Origin: Edolisoma coerulescens
Lineage: Eukaryota; Chordata; Aves; Passeriformes; Campephagidae
Length of the DNA: 64,000 nucleotides
Direction: 5' to 3'
Assembly: GCA_013397115.1 (NCBI GenBank)
Contig: VWZW01006289.1
Span: 788,417-852,416, forward strand
The translations under genes and the position numbers were made by a program. Each line of letters opens with the position of its first letter. Position 1 is the stretch's first letter. Below are positions 22,701-34,263 of this stretch, piece by piece. A model generated the notes under the pieces. The model was not told where the DNA came from. It was given only the letters and a program-made list of their open reading frames with translations, and made no database searches.

Positions 22701-25450
22701 CACTTATCACTCTCTAAAACTCCCCGAAAGGAGGTTATGGCCAGGTGGGGGTTGGCTTCTTCTCCTGGGTAATGAGCAATAGGACAAGAGGAAATTACCT
22801 CGATTGTGTTAGGGGAGGTTTAGATTGGGTATTAGGGAAAATTTCTTCACTGAAAGGCTTGTCAAGCACTGGTACAGGCTGTACAGGGAAGTTGTTGAGT
22901 CACCAACTCTGAAGGTATTTAGAAGATGTGTAGATGTGGCACTATGGACAGTGTCTTAGCAGACATAGTTTAGTGGTAGACTTGTCAGTGCTGTTTAATG
23001 GTTGGCTTTGATGTGAAACGTCTTAAAGGACAGTTTCATTTACCGCTGGACCATCATGTACTAAAACAAATTCTACCCCTTATCAGACTCTTTTTCTTTA
23101 TCAAGGTGTTAATAGCAGCATCAGCTGTGAGCAGCCTTTAACGGCAAGTTCAACAAAGATAAATGAAACCATGCGGTTTGGTTTAGGATTATGGGAAGGG
23201 TTTAGTGATCTGTTACTCATGGTCTTCATTTTATACTGATGGAATGCTGGAGATCACCAAAAATATTAAGGGCACTGCCAAACTTCAGGCTTTTCAGAAA
23301 AACACAGTGAGAGGTAAGGGTGTCAATATTTAGATGCCAGTACTTAGCTATGTATGTGTTTTTTCCAAAGATATCAGTATCAGCAGATTCACAATTATCC
23401 ACAAGAAAATCCTCTTTAGAGATCATGTATGAACACCTCCACCACCCACCTTACCCTCAGTGTCAAGACTTTTCAGTCCAGTGACTTCAGTTCCCCTTCT
23501 GATGTGGGTTACTGTCCTATTTTACAGCTTCAGAGATGAGACTCTTAAGACATGCACTGTGACTAAACTGTCCAGTTTCATATCAATATGTAGTGGAACT
23601 ATCTGCAAGTTGACTGTTGATAGTAAATAAGGCACAGACATGATTCCAAGATGAAAGGAAAAAGGCCTTATCATCTTACTAAAACAATGGGATGAAACAA
23701 ACTTTTTACTGCCACGCTTTTCAGAGGTGGTTGCAATTAAGGTTTCAGGAGAGATGGGGTGTAAGAGTGACATACCAATGCATGAGCCATTTCAAAGGTT
23801 TCCTGATCTTATTTCCTAATTAGATCATGCTTGTTTGGTACCCCAACATAATTAGTCTCTGAAGAGTAAAAGAATTACACAAATAAAGTTGTGAAACATC
23901 CCATGAACAATCAGTAAAATACTAAGTATGTCTATAAAGAGATGATTGCACTTCAGAATGTTGCATTTCCATGAACTATTTTCAAAAGTATATTTATTTT
24001 ACAGGAAGAGTGTAAGAGATGCACAGATCAGTGGAACAGAATTGCATCACAAACTGTTTCTTCAGAGAAAGTTGACAGAAAGTTTTACAGGGCTGTCTGG
24101 ATGATATGTTTGCTTTCAAGTAGAAAATGGGGTGGTGGGTTGTTGGAATTTGGAGGTTTTGTGGTGGAAGAAAGAAGCAACCAGTTTAAGATTTTTCTGG
24201 AGTAGGTCATAGTGTGCTTCCACCATTTCAATGCTTGAGGGGGTAACAAACAAGATAAAACCAAAAGATTTTGTGTATTTCCACCTAAGCTGGGATTTTT
24301 AGATATCTGATTTTTCTAAGAAGATGTTACATTATTTCCCTGTAACACTATATTATTATAATTACTGTAATAATAATGTTCTTCCGTGTAACTGTCTCGC
24401 TGATTTTCCAGTGTAAACAAACTCTGCAGACACAGTTTGCTTCAGTTCGTGGAGTGAGGAATAGGACTTCATAGACATCAAGAAGGCTTATTGTTTAGGT
24501 ATAGTAAAGACTAATTAATAGTTTAGTTTGTAATGAAATAGACTAGAAAAGAATATCCACACACATTTTAGAAAGTAGACAAGTATTTACAGTACTGTTT
24601 CACAGACAGTTCTTGATTAGATTTTTGTAGTTATATATATTTTTATTTATTTTCTTTTGTAATTTGAATTTTATCTTGGCATTAATAAATAAAATGAAAA
24701 AACTAATAGATAACATAAGATACTTTTCTAAGTTTGCAAAACTTCTGGGCCCAGCATCAGTGTATTAAAAACACTGAAGTTAGAACTGTTATTGATGCTT
24801 CTTCACAAAGATAGAATATCCTGCTGTCTTACCTGTAAGAACCTTAAGTGATTTTATCTTCTGGTGGTTTTTTCAATTAAGAGTCCATTGTGAAGTGGTT
24901 CTGTTTGCATCTTGACATCGTGCAGCTGTGTATTTATGTTGTGATAGTCGCCCCTTTGAGGCCCATACAGTTTTATAGTGTTCCCAGTTCAGGTGCTGAG
25001 GAATACCTACATATCAGGGAGGGAGACTGGATACTGTAGAGGAGAGGGGGAAAAATCCTGCATTAGCTTACAATGCACAGTTGTTAAAATACCTCTTTGT
25101 AGATGAACAAAGCATTTAAAAAACTCTGGTTTGGTTTTTTGTATTTTATTTTGCTTCAGCTAATTAGTGAAGGGACTAATGTATGCCAAAAAAGAAAGAC
25201 ATGCAGTTATTGGTGGAGTTTTTCAGAGATGTAAAGATACTGATGCTTCAGCCTTAGAGAGAGTTGATACACAAAAATAATCTCTCATTTAAAAGAAAAA
25301 AACAAATGCAGGCTTCCATTTTCTTCTAGCTTGTCTGCTGATGACTAAAATCCTCTGCTTTTTTCTTCAAGGTGTGAATATATTTTTATGTTAAGTACTG
25401 AAGTCTTTTTAAATGGTCTGAATTTTTTTTTTTTCCCTATACTGGCTTAG
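19787..25450 (+). other. ZNF236 intron, 5.7 kb, carrying a CR1 copy
   Basis: The longest ZNF236 intron in the window. It contains the degraded CR1 element at about 20,945-23,040 in the same orientation as the gene. The rest is AT-rich without recognisable genes. Confidence 0.75.
20945..23040 (+). mobile_element. Degraded CR1 LINE with reverse-transcriptase remnants
   Basis: About 2.1 kb of CR1 in + orientation. The 5' part (21000-21390) matches the CR1 region preceding the polymerase domain. From about 21,480 the reverse-transcriptase ORF is readable in pieces: EELAKPLSVIYGEQ, GNYRPFNLISMPGKVMEQLI, the catalytic-box A region DVVYLDFSKAFD (21896-21931), VPQGSVLGPVLF-like sequence near 22080, and C-terminal blocks to about 22,900. 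The ORF is interrupted by stops and frameshifts, there is an internal deletion near 21,385, and the FADD catalytic box is destroyed near 22,165. It cannot encode an active polymerase. The 3' end is diverged and lacks the ATTCTRTG repeats. Confidence 0.9.
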
Positions 25451-25580
25451 GAACACATGCAAACCCATCAGGGTGGACCTTCACTGAGTTCCCAGAAGCC
25501 TAGAGTGTTTAAGTGTGATACTTGTGAAAAAGCTTTCGCTAAGCCAAGTCAGCTGGAGAGACACAGTCGCATCCACACAG
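25451..25580 (+). CDS. ZNF236: ZNF236 coding exon 15: end of finger 10 and finger 11
   Basis: Acceptor CTATACTGGCTTAG (25437-25450), donor GTGACA at 25581. It completes finger 10 with EHMQTH. A linker follows (QGGPSLSSQKPRVFKC), then finger 11 (CDTCEKAFAKPSQLERHS-RIH), ending in HT and the first base of glycine. Residue identity to vertebrate ZNF236 is near complete. Phase runs from 0 to 1. Confidence 0.95.
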
Positions 25581-28446
25581 GTGACACCAGAAATTATTTT
25601 TATCTTGTGAGGTTTTCTTGTGAATATCTGGATGTTATGTTTGGAGTCCTTGCTTATGCTCTCAGCTAACTGCGTTTAAGTATCAACTTAAACTTCAAAA
25701 ACCAAGTAAATTTTTGCCTCATATGTTTGGAAATTAAAAGGAGGAACAGCAAACTTGAAGACTCATGTGCTTCACTACACTGATCTGTATTTTGGGACTG
25801 GCAGTACTGCAGTGATAATGTGAAATGCATGAGCTTTTATCTAAAAGTTTGTTGGGCTTTGAAACAGATCAATAAAAGCATATTTTAAAGCGTTGTTTGA
25901 AGTGATGTAAAGACACTGGATGTGATCATCCTCAAGCATATAGAAGAATGTGCAAATGAGTGGGTGTGCTCAGTGATGTTAAACACGTGATGGGCTTGAC
26001 TGCTGATACTGACTGCTGTATGCAGTGCTTCATTGTCACCGAGCTACTTGCACCAGTCATCTGTTTCTAATGCCAGTGCTTTTAATTTGTTGTGTTCTTT
26101 TCCACTTAATTATTTTCTTCAGCAGTTTATTTATAAAAAGTCTATACTGGCTTCTCCTAGGGAGCACTCATTTTCTGTGATGTAAGTGCTTTTCAGGTTG
26201 CAGCTTCTGCCCTGCTGTAAGTTGAAAGCTGTACATAGGATGATAGCCCAGCTGCCCTCCTTGTCACCTTCTGTGCCTGATGAACAGTCTTCTTAAGAAG
26301 ATGAGTTCTAAATATAGGAGTCAGTTCTCTGATACAAGTTCTTTCTTTTCCCTGCCACTGCTACCAATAAACAGCTGTCATGGCTGCTAAACTTAAAGAG
26401 GACAGGGGAAAGTTATCTGTGTTGCTACTAAGCTGGAGGGCACCAATGAATTAGACTGGATATGCTGTAGAATAAGAAGACTCCCACAAAAGGATAACTC
26501 TCTCCTTCAGTGAGTCAGCCAAAGCTTTCTCTTTCCCCAGTATCAAGCTCTTTTGTGGTTACTGTGTTAGAAAGGAGCATTCTGGTTCTGCTGTGGGTAG
26601 GAAAAGAGAAGCGGGAGTTAAAATCCAAAGCGATGAAAATTCTTTCGAATCCCTCAATAATTTGCTTTTTGCAAAACTGACTTAAATAACCCAGACTCTT
26701 AAAAAAGTTATTGTCTCCTAGTTTAAGGGTTCCACAAAATAATGTAGAAAGCAGGAAAGACCACCAGTTGTCATTTTCCATGCTTAGTTTCATGCTGCTG
26801 CCCCACTGTAATAGACACAGAGCAGTTCAGGAAGGCTGAGAACAGAGCAGAGTCGTTTTATTAATCTGTTTCTCATAAATCTTCACCATCATAGGAAAAG
26901 TTCTTTCTGTTTTGGAATGACTTGTCATTCACTCAGTAAATCCTTAAATCCTTAGATATTTTTGGATTTCTCTTTACTAGGGTGCTCGTGTGCTAGGCTG
27001 CAACAGACCTTGCTAAATTCATATTTATTTTTGTGTTTCAACAACGTCAGACAACAGTAGGTCAATCCATATGATAGTAATTCTTTCAGAAGAGAATGTT
27101 CTTTTAGAAATCAATTAAGACCAAAAGAGTGAAAATGTGCTGCACAGAAGTGTTTAGATGGATGCACTTACATAAACTATGATAGGAAAGGTTAATCTAA
27201 ATCTAAACTGACTTGTTTTCGTAAAGGTACCATCCTTGTCTGTGAGAAAGTGTTTGTGATTTCTATCTTGATTAAGCATTTTTAACCATTTCTAATGGGT
27301 AATATCTACTGAATCAATGGCCAGAAGGAAAACATGTTATTTCTCTGAAGAGCTCTAAATATCTTGTTATTTAAGATTTATCAGTGAAGAGTGGTTTGCT
27401 GAAATGTTGAAATTAGAGGGAAGCAGTTGCTCCTAGTTCTACCAAAATCAGTGTGGTAATCCATTACACCAAAAAGGCTGTTCACCTTCACTGAATTAAA
27501 AAAATGGAATCGAATGTATTTGAGGAAACCCAGATTTCTCTTCAAATTAGTGAAAAAGTTGTTAACAAAAACAGAAAGAAAATTTCTGGGCTTTAAAGGA
27601 CCTTCTGTTGATTGTCTGAGAAGCTGGATTTGGCATGCATGTGGTAACACTAATATGCAGGTAATGAAGGGAGAGAGATATTGGTCCTTCAAGGAAGGAC
27701 TTGGAAAAGTATTTTTACTCCTGCTTGTGCTTTATTATGCTAACTAATAACAAGGTGTATCTTAGAAAGTGCTTTTAAGAGTCCTTAATGATATACAACA
27801 ATGTGTCTGGTGTTCATGTCAGAGATTGTGGTGTTGAGTGTTGAAGTAAAAGTCTGATTTTGCAAAGTAGGTATTTTTAAATATTAAAATATTTTTTAAG
27901 TTAATATGTTCTTGTGTTTATGGTTAGAAATCGGTAGTATTCTTGCAGAATTGGAACACTAAGTAAGATATGGGAATCACTAGTTGCTGCTGGCATAGGA
28001 GGCCACAAGTCCCATGAAGAATTACCAGGACACTTTTTTTTTTAACATATTTGACTTTTTAGTTTCTTAAAAGCATCAGCTTTGTTAATTCTAGTACATT
28101 GCTTTATTTGCATTACTTTAAATGATGTAAAAAGGTGATGGTTTCCTTGAGTACTGTAGAGTCAAATCGGTAAATTGATTTTTTTTGTGCCTCAGTAAAT
28201 AACTTACTTAGATGATAAATTGGATAGGAAATATAATATCAATGATTTAGTACTTACGTAACTATTCTTACATTTAATTTGAGATTTTTGCTGACAATAT
28301 GGAGCTATAGCACTGTTTGGAGAAAGTCTCAAGGAAACTGAGGTCTATTCCATTTCTAGATCGTCTTAATAATTTTTACTGAATTCCGACCTGTATTTTA
28401 ATGTTGAAAGGAAAAATTATTAAATATGTTTTTCTTCTTTATAAAG
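25581..28446 (+). other. ZNF236 intron, 2.9 kb
   Basis: AT-rich intron between fingers 11 and 12. Short ORFs at 26515-26793 and 27381-27692 on the - strand show no domain and look like chance. No repeats recognised. Confidence 0.65.
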
Positions 28447-28623
28447 GGGAACGGCCATTTCAGTGTACACTGTGTGAAAAGGCATTTAACCAGAAGAGTG
28501 CTCTTAAAGTCCACATGAAAAGGCACACAGGAGAGAGACCTTATAAATGTGATTACTGTGCAATGGGATTTACACAGAAAAGCAATATGAAACTGCATAT
28601 GAAACGGGCTCATGGTTACACTG
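28447..28623 (+). CDS. ZNF236: ZNF236 coding exon 16: zinc fingers 12-13
   Basis: Acceptor CTTTATAAAG (28437-28446), donor GTACGT at 28624. It encodes the linker GERPFQC, finger 12 (CTLCEKAFNQKSALKVHM-KRH), a canonical TGERPYKC linker and finger 13 (CDYCAMGFTQKSNMKLHM-KRAH, H-x4-H). These are the last two fingers of the protein. Length 177 bp, phase 1 to 1. Confidence 0.96.
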
Positions 28624-29060
28624 GTACGTGGCATAGCAGTAGTACTGCTGTGGGCAGGAATCCATATGTTTTGTTAGGAGGCCACAAAGAATTTCCCTTA
28701 AGTTATTGAGGAATCAAGCACTAATAGCCAAAGATCACGGTTGATGAACTAATAGTTGCGTATGCAACCCAAAAATCGGGTTGAAACACCAATTTGTTGC
28801 TGTTTGTGGTTCCTTGTTTTTTATGTGGAGCTCTGTGTACAGAAATACAGAGTTCAAAAACTATTCCAGGAAAACAGTATATTGTATTAAATTTTTTGAA
28901 ACATTTTTTCCAAGACCGTCTAATGAATTTATAGTATCTGAAGTAATTGTGTAATACTGTTCCTATCATGTTTCCTTTATTCTCAAGTGTTATATTTGCA
29001 TTTTTCTTACACTATACGTCAACTCATACTCACTTGCCTTTTTCTCTTGTACCTTGGTAG

Positions 29061-29188
29061 GTCCTGTACAAGAGCCTACGAGTCACCAAGAACAGGAGGG
29101 GGAAGACATTAGTCGTGCTCTGAATTTAGAAGAAGTGGTACAAGAATCTTCAAATGAATGGCAAAGTATAGGCAATGTTTTTCGATGA
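29061..29188 (+). CDS. ZNF236: ZNF236 terminal coding exon
   Basis: Acceptor GTACCTTGGTAG (29049-29060). It encodes the C-terminal tail (PVQEPTSHQEQEGEDISRAL, then NLEEVVQESSNEWQSIGNVF and R) and ends in TGA at 29186-29188. The acidic EGED / LEEVVQE tail matches the C-terminus of vertebrate ZNF236, which fixes the end of the reading frame. Human ZNF236 is known as a nuclear protein with about 30 C2H2 fingers and glucose-responsive expression. Nothing in this sequence shows its DNA targets. Confidence 0.95.
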
Positions 29189-30315
29189 CACCTTAAAATT
29201 TGAAAGTTAAAAATGTTTCTGGGACTTGAACTTTAAAGCTTCAAGCATTGAAGATACTAACAATAGAATAATATATTATAGTTTTTTTAATTATTTACAA
29301 AAATTACCTAAAAGATGAATTCTTTTTTTTAAGCTTGTAGAAGAATATTGGGAAAGCATAATTTAATCTGTGCTAAGTTGTCTGTGAATCAATGAACTCA
29401 GGTAATAATGTATACAGTTTCATCTTTGAATTCACAGCCAGGATATCTATTTAAAAATAAACTGGAACTTTATATCAGAATAGAATGATTCCCATTTTTA
29501 ATGGCGATGAATAATAACTTCACAGGAAAATCATGAAAGTGTTGGTCAACTTTTTTTCTATGTGTTTAAAGAAATAATTGAGATTGGAAACAAAGCGTTG
29601 CAGTTGATGCATGCATGCAGTATAAAATAGTGGAGTTTTGCCTTTTTTTTTTCTTACAAGGCACAGGAAAAGGCTGTATTTCTTTTGAAAGCTTTCTTTT
29701 TTAGTGCATTTTGAGAATTTGTTGAAAAAAAATAAAATATTGCGAGCTCATGGCTTTTCTTGAGAGGGAACATGTTCATTTTCATTCCAACCACAGAGGC
29801 AGATGTTAGTTTTTACAGTAAAAGTCTGAGATTTTGGACTTGGCAATAATTATTTAAAAAGAATTCAGACAAAAAAAGGTTCCAGTAAAAGCCTCTGTTG
29901 TTGTTTGCTGTACTGGGTCAGCAGGTACATATCTCAGTATCTCTGGAAAACACAGCCATATACTAAATCTGTGAAGTAAACAAGTACAATTTGGTAGCAG
30001 TGAGAAAGATGCACACTAGGTCACCTATATTATACAGTGTTCCCCAGTGCTGTAAACAGTTACCATTTTGAATCTGTAAATTCCTTATTATTTTCTTTGT
30101 GCATTTTGGAAATATATTACATTTATTTGTTGTTTAAGTCATTGTTTCAGCAAAACTACCTAGCTGACTGAGTATTGCTTTCAAAGGTGCCACTTGTTAA
30201 GTATATTCATAGCAAAGAAACACTGGAGTAAAAACATAGTTGTCTTTTAGACATTCCAAAGACAGAAGCTGTTTTCTTATTTTTGCCTTGTTCTTTTGAG
30301 TTTTATTTATATGTT

Positions 30316-30364
30316 ACATATATATAGATATATATATGTGTGCTTATATATGTATATATATATT
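30316..30364. repeat. AT-rich microsatellite in ZNF236 3' UTR
   Basis: Imperfect (TA)n with embedded GTGTG, in the 3' UTR. It could form a hairpin in the RNA. Confidence 0.7.
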
Positions 30365-30870
30365 TAAAGTTTATGAGCCTCTGTGTGGCTGATCAGTATA
30401 TTTTGTAAATACTAATCCCAGTTGCAAGAAGTTCATCTGTTCGGTTGCCACAAGTACTTCTAGATCAGTGGTGGATATGTTGTACTATAGTACAGACCTG
30501 GACTTTAATTTACTTTCTAAAAGATAATTGTTCTCAGATCCAAAAAGCCCTTCTCTGTAAATATTGTCTATACTCTGTCTATGATAAAAACTAGTTATTT
30601 CAGATTGCCGAAGCAAGAAATCGCTGTTGGTTTTGATAGGGCATCTCTTAATTCTTTTGTTAATTGTTCAGCATATGTATATAAGTAATATAGTTGGTGA
30701 CATGAAAATAACACTTTTGTTATGTGGAATATTTAATTCAAAAACATGCTAAATAATATTACTTTTTTCCAAATTCTGTTTCGTGTATTTTTTAAGCATA
30801 TGATTCTGGATTCTAGGAGATTGGAAAAACTCTGTTTACAGAAGTGCGTATCTGAATATTAGATGTAAAG

Positions 30871-30876
30871 AATAAA
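30871..30876 (+). terminator. ZNF236: Candidate ZNF236 poly(A) signal
   Basis: AATAAA followed about 35-45 bases later by the GU-rich TGTGAGTGTTTC. It is the best-formed of several candidates on this strand after the stop codon. Confidence 0.5.
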
Positions 30877-30900
30877 GTCCTTCCAGCAGTGCCTTCCCTT

Positions 30901-32474
30901 CCAGGCAGCCTGTGAGTGTTTCAGCTGTTTAAGAAAGACATTATACTTTACAGTTGTCTGGGCTCATGGCATAGCACCCTGTTTATCTGTAATAATATAG
31001 CAAAATGTGCTGTGTTGCGTGTAATGTGTATGAAATTTTTTCCCTGCTATTTCAGGGAATACTTTATAAATGCACAAAGGGCTTGGAACTAGGTGATCTT
31101 TAAGGTCCCTTCCAACCCAAAGCATTCAGTGATTCTGTGATACTCAGTAAGCACAACCTAAAAGCTGATCTTGTGAGTAAAGAGATGCCATTTTTAAATA
31201 AGGGTCACTTCTCAAAGTGTTATGCCTTGGTTAGAGGCAGTGAGTCTGTAGCAAGTCTTGGAAGTGTTGAATAAACAGTGTAAGTTATGGTGTCAGCTGA
31301 CATTTTTCCTGAATTCAGTTTGCTACTCCTCCAGCACTTGGAAATCCTGTCAGTTACAATAATAAACTTTTAAAAAATTTCTTTTTAACATTGTATGTGA
31401 TTTGCTTCCCTGCATCCTCTTCCCCCATGAACTTCAAGTGTCCTTTCAGAGGTTTTTATAGCCTTGGTAAGATTGAGTTGGAGCTTTTCAAAGCAGTGTA
31501 TGTGTTGATGTTCAGTACAAATACAGACATAGTAACCAATATGTTGATATTTTCAAAAGCAGTGTTAAAGTAGATGCATTATTTAAGGAAGCAGAAGAGC
31601 TCTTGTTTTGAGGAGTGCTTGAAGAGCCACTTTGTGTAGTGGGTAACTGAGCAGTGCATAGGACAGCCTCTGTTCTTTCTGGTTTGATGTAGTAGTAGGC
31701 TTGTGCTAGCCTCGGGCTTTTTTGGCTTGTGTCTGCTCAGTTTCTTTTGGTTTATGTCCATTCCTTCAGTACATTAAATTACCCACTCCTAGTATTAGTT
31801 GTGCATTCCTGTTTCAGGAAAAATCCTTTGTTTACAAATCAAATGGCCATTTAAACTGTCGGTTTTCATCCAAACTACTAGTGAGTAGCTAAAAGAATAA
31901 ATTCCAGCCTAAGTTTTAATCTCTTTTCGTGTTGTTAAAACAATGCTTTCAAGTACTGTACCTATTCCTCTAAAGGAAGTAAATCCAAAAAAACCACTTC
32001 CACCCTCTGGGAAAGATGCCTGAGGGGGAAGAAGAGTGATGAAGGTAAGAAGAAGTTTTGGATAAATTCTGTTGCTCTACAGTTCAGTATTCTGAAAGAT
32101 ATATTTCTCTGCTTTTTTTACTTTAAATATTCTGTCACATTTTTGAGGGCTGTTTGCACCACAGTTGTTCATGGCGGGGGGGCTGGTTTTCAATGCCTGT
32201 TCATAGACATTTTATGGCTTGCAATATCCCTCTGGCCTGTAGCTGTCACTCCCTAGACACTGGCATTCCATAATTCTTGTGTCCTCTTGTCAGCCTTCCG
32301 GGCCATGCTTCCTAGGTCACTAGAAACCTGTGTGCAGGGTCCCAAAGTGTCATTTTCTAGTGTCTGAACATTATTCATAAACTCTGTGTGTGTGTGGGTG
32401 GGAAATACACCAAACAGACCTAAAAATATATATATATATGACTTTTCCCTTTGTAAAAAACAAAACTGGCCCAA
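30901..32474. other. Convergent intergenic gap between ZNF236 and MBP
   Basis: About 1.6 kb between the likely 3' ends of two tail-to-tail genes. Besides the CR1 tail, it contains a G-run (32176-32182), a (GT)n tract (32384-32396) and an (AT)n tract (about 32426-32440). No ORF or RNA gene is supportable. Confidence 0.6.
31079..31142 (+). mobile_element. CR1 LINE 3'-tail fragment
   Basis: GGAACTAGGTGATCTTTAAG followed by GTCCCTTCCAACCC and ending in GATTCTGTGATA is the terminal 60 or so bases of an avian CR1, in + orientation. It sits between the convergent ZNF236 and MBP genes. Confidence 0.88.
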
Positions 32475-34206
32475 GCTTCATTTCAAGTTGATTACTTTAT
32501 TTCAATAATGACTATTTTTAAAAGCTGTGTTCCTATAAGAACAACACGTGTTCAAATTAAATCAACTATTACGTTGCAGAGTATACATCTGAATGAAGCT
32601 ACAATAGAAAAATACACATAGCAACCAACGAAGGTAATAGATGTAATATGTGTGTGTATGCGTAATAATTTTGGCAGTTTTGTTTTCTTTAGTCTCTATG
32701 TATTTTCTCTATGTATCTCATCTTCCATTGCTTCATATTAATGGACACTGATTTAAACCTACAATAGATTTAGATGTGAAATGCAATTAACATATATTTA
32801 TAGGTAACTTTCACTGGGCACTTATTAGGAATGCAGTTTCAACCTAGGAAGCACTAACTGTAATCTACAGTGCATAGGCTAAAACTAAAAAAATAAAATA
32901 ATTAATCAGACACTTAGATGACAGTTTGAAGAAATGGTAAGTTTAAGTAATAAAACAGTGCAATTCAGAAGAGCCTTTTATTTCCCTAAGTGTGGTTGGA
33001 AATACCATCTCCACACATTCACTTTAGTAATTGGTGAACAATTATTATCTAAATCTAACAGAGCTATAATTTATTTCTACGAGGCAACTACAGTACAACA
33101 GTTAAATGTTCACAGTAGTTTACTATGAGTTTGCTTTGGTGCACTGCCCTTAATAGGCATCCAGGTGTTACTCAGGCAAAAGATGAGCCAATCAAATACA
33201 ACACTGCTGCAATACCAAGAGAAAGGTTTGAAATTCTAACGTGAGATGTGCAGGACTATCTGAGATACCAGTACTGAAGGGCTTTCTTTCAGAAATTAGA
33301 CTTTTTTGTTTATATGCTTATTTACTTATTGTACTGCAAAGTTAATGCCGTTGCAGCAGAGTTTGTGAAGCACCAGTGACGTCCAGTCATCACTTGTGCA
33401 ATCTTAGATGTTTCTCTGGGAATATCCCTTATTTTGTAACATTAGTCTAACTCAAATTTGAAATCCTCTTTCTCTCCCTCATCTACTCTTTATTCTAATG
33501 GTTTGGATGCAATGAGCAATTTATAGTATGGAAAGAATTTCCTTATTGCTATTGCTCCACATCGTATTGATTCTACAACATCTGCCCCCTCCCACACTTC
33601 ACATACCTTGAACTCCCAATGTTTGATAAACCTTTCCATGACTGCCTAATCCTGTTATGAAAATAAATTATTCTGTGAGTGAGAGAAGGAAGATTAAAAC
33701 AAAACAAAAAAAAAAAAAAAGAAAATTTGGATAAACAGTCCTTACAACTTCTGCACATGTTGGGGTTTTTTTTGTTTTTAACAGCAGTGTCTCAAAAATT
33801 CATTAACAGCAGTGCTCAGTATCCAAGACATTATAGCTCTTTATTTGTAATTCTGATGTTCACTAAAACGAAACCAGAAGAGTTGAGCTTAAATTAGGTG
33901 CTTGGGAGAAATAAAGGAGTCCAGCATACAGTTAGGGCATCCTGAAGAAGAACAGGTAAAGTCAGAGATCTTGTTACTTCACTTAAATTAAGGAAAACAT
34001 CTAGTAAAGCTACTTTTCGTGTTCCTTTCATTCAACTGTTGCTCAGGGATTGCCAATAGAAGTTTGTATAATCTACTGCATGCAGAACCTAATTGGCATT
34101 AAGTAATGGATTGCATCTATCTAGGTAATTGTGGCAGCTGTTACTAATTTTAAGGCAGTTATATTACGAAGCAGAGTACATGATCCTTGGATAGCATCTT
34201 GGAGCT
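32475..34206 (-). other. MBP: MBP 3' UTR (3' end approximate)
   Basis: Begins after the MBP stop on the - strand. An AATAAA signal on the - strand occupies 32497-32502 and is followed by U-rich sequence, giving a UTR of about 1.7 kb. A long T tract on the transcript strand (A tract at 33706-33720 on +) lies inside it. In mammals this UTR carries the signal that sends MBP mRNA to myelin sheaths. I could not identify that element here with confidence. Confidence 0.65.
32497..32502 (-). terminator. MBP: Candidate MBP poly(A) signal
   Basis: AATAAA on the - strand, followed on that strand within about 50 bases by TTTTGTTTTTTAC, a U/GU-rich downstream element. Confidence 0.6.
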
Positions 34207-34263
34207 TCAGCGCCTAGCAATGGGTGAACCAGACCGCGATCCAGGTCGGGACCCAGAGCCTCC
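34207..34263 (-). CDS. MBP: MBP terminal coding exon (mammalian exon 7 equivalent)
   Basis: On the - strand, acceptor TCTTCCCTCCACAG precedes 34263 and TGA is at 34209-34207. It encodes 18 residues, GGSGSRPGSRSGSPIARR. The ending SRSGSP-ARR is the hallmark C-terminus of myelin basic protein. Compared with mammals (GGRDSRSGSPMARR) the exon carries an extra GSRP-type unit, giving a repeated SR/GS pattern also known in chicken. MBP is a basic, disordered protein that compacts myelin on the cytoplasmic face of oligodendrocyte and Schwann cell membranes. Confidence 0.96.
   Translation of the reverse strand, partial: GGSGSRPGSRSGSPIARR

Larger units (their letters stand above)
29189..30900 (+). 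other. ZNF236: ZNF236 3' UTR (3' end approximate)
   Basis: AT-rich sequence after the stop codon. AATAAA signals lie at 29456-29461, 29731-29736 and 30871-30876. The last is followed by a GU-rich stretch near 30911-30920, which makes cleavage near 30,895 plausible. Further AATAAA signals at 31270-31275 and 31361-31366 could give a longer transcript that would then include a CR1 tail. An AT dinucleotide tract lies at 30316-30364. Confidence 0.6.

Noticed and set aside
34170..34206. CCAAGGATCATG-like match to the MBP mRNA trafficking element just after the stop (- strand)
   Set aside because: Only a partial match to the mammalian A2RE and in a different position; not enough to claim.
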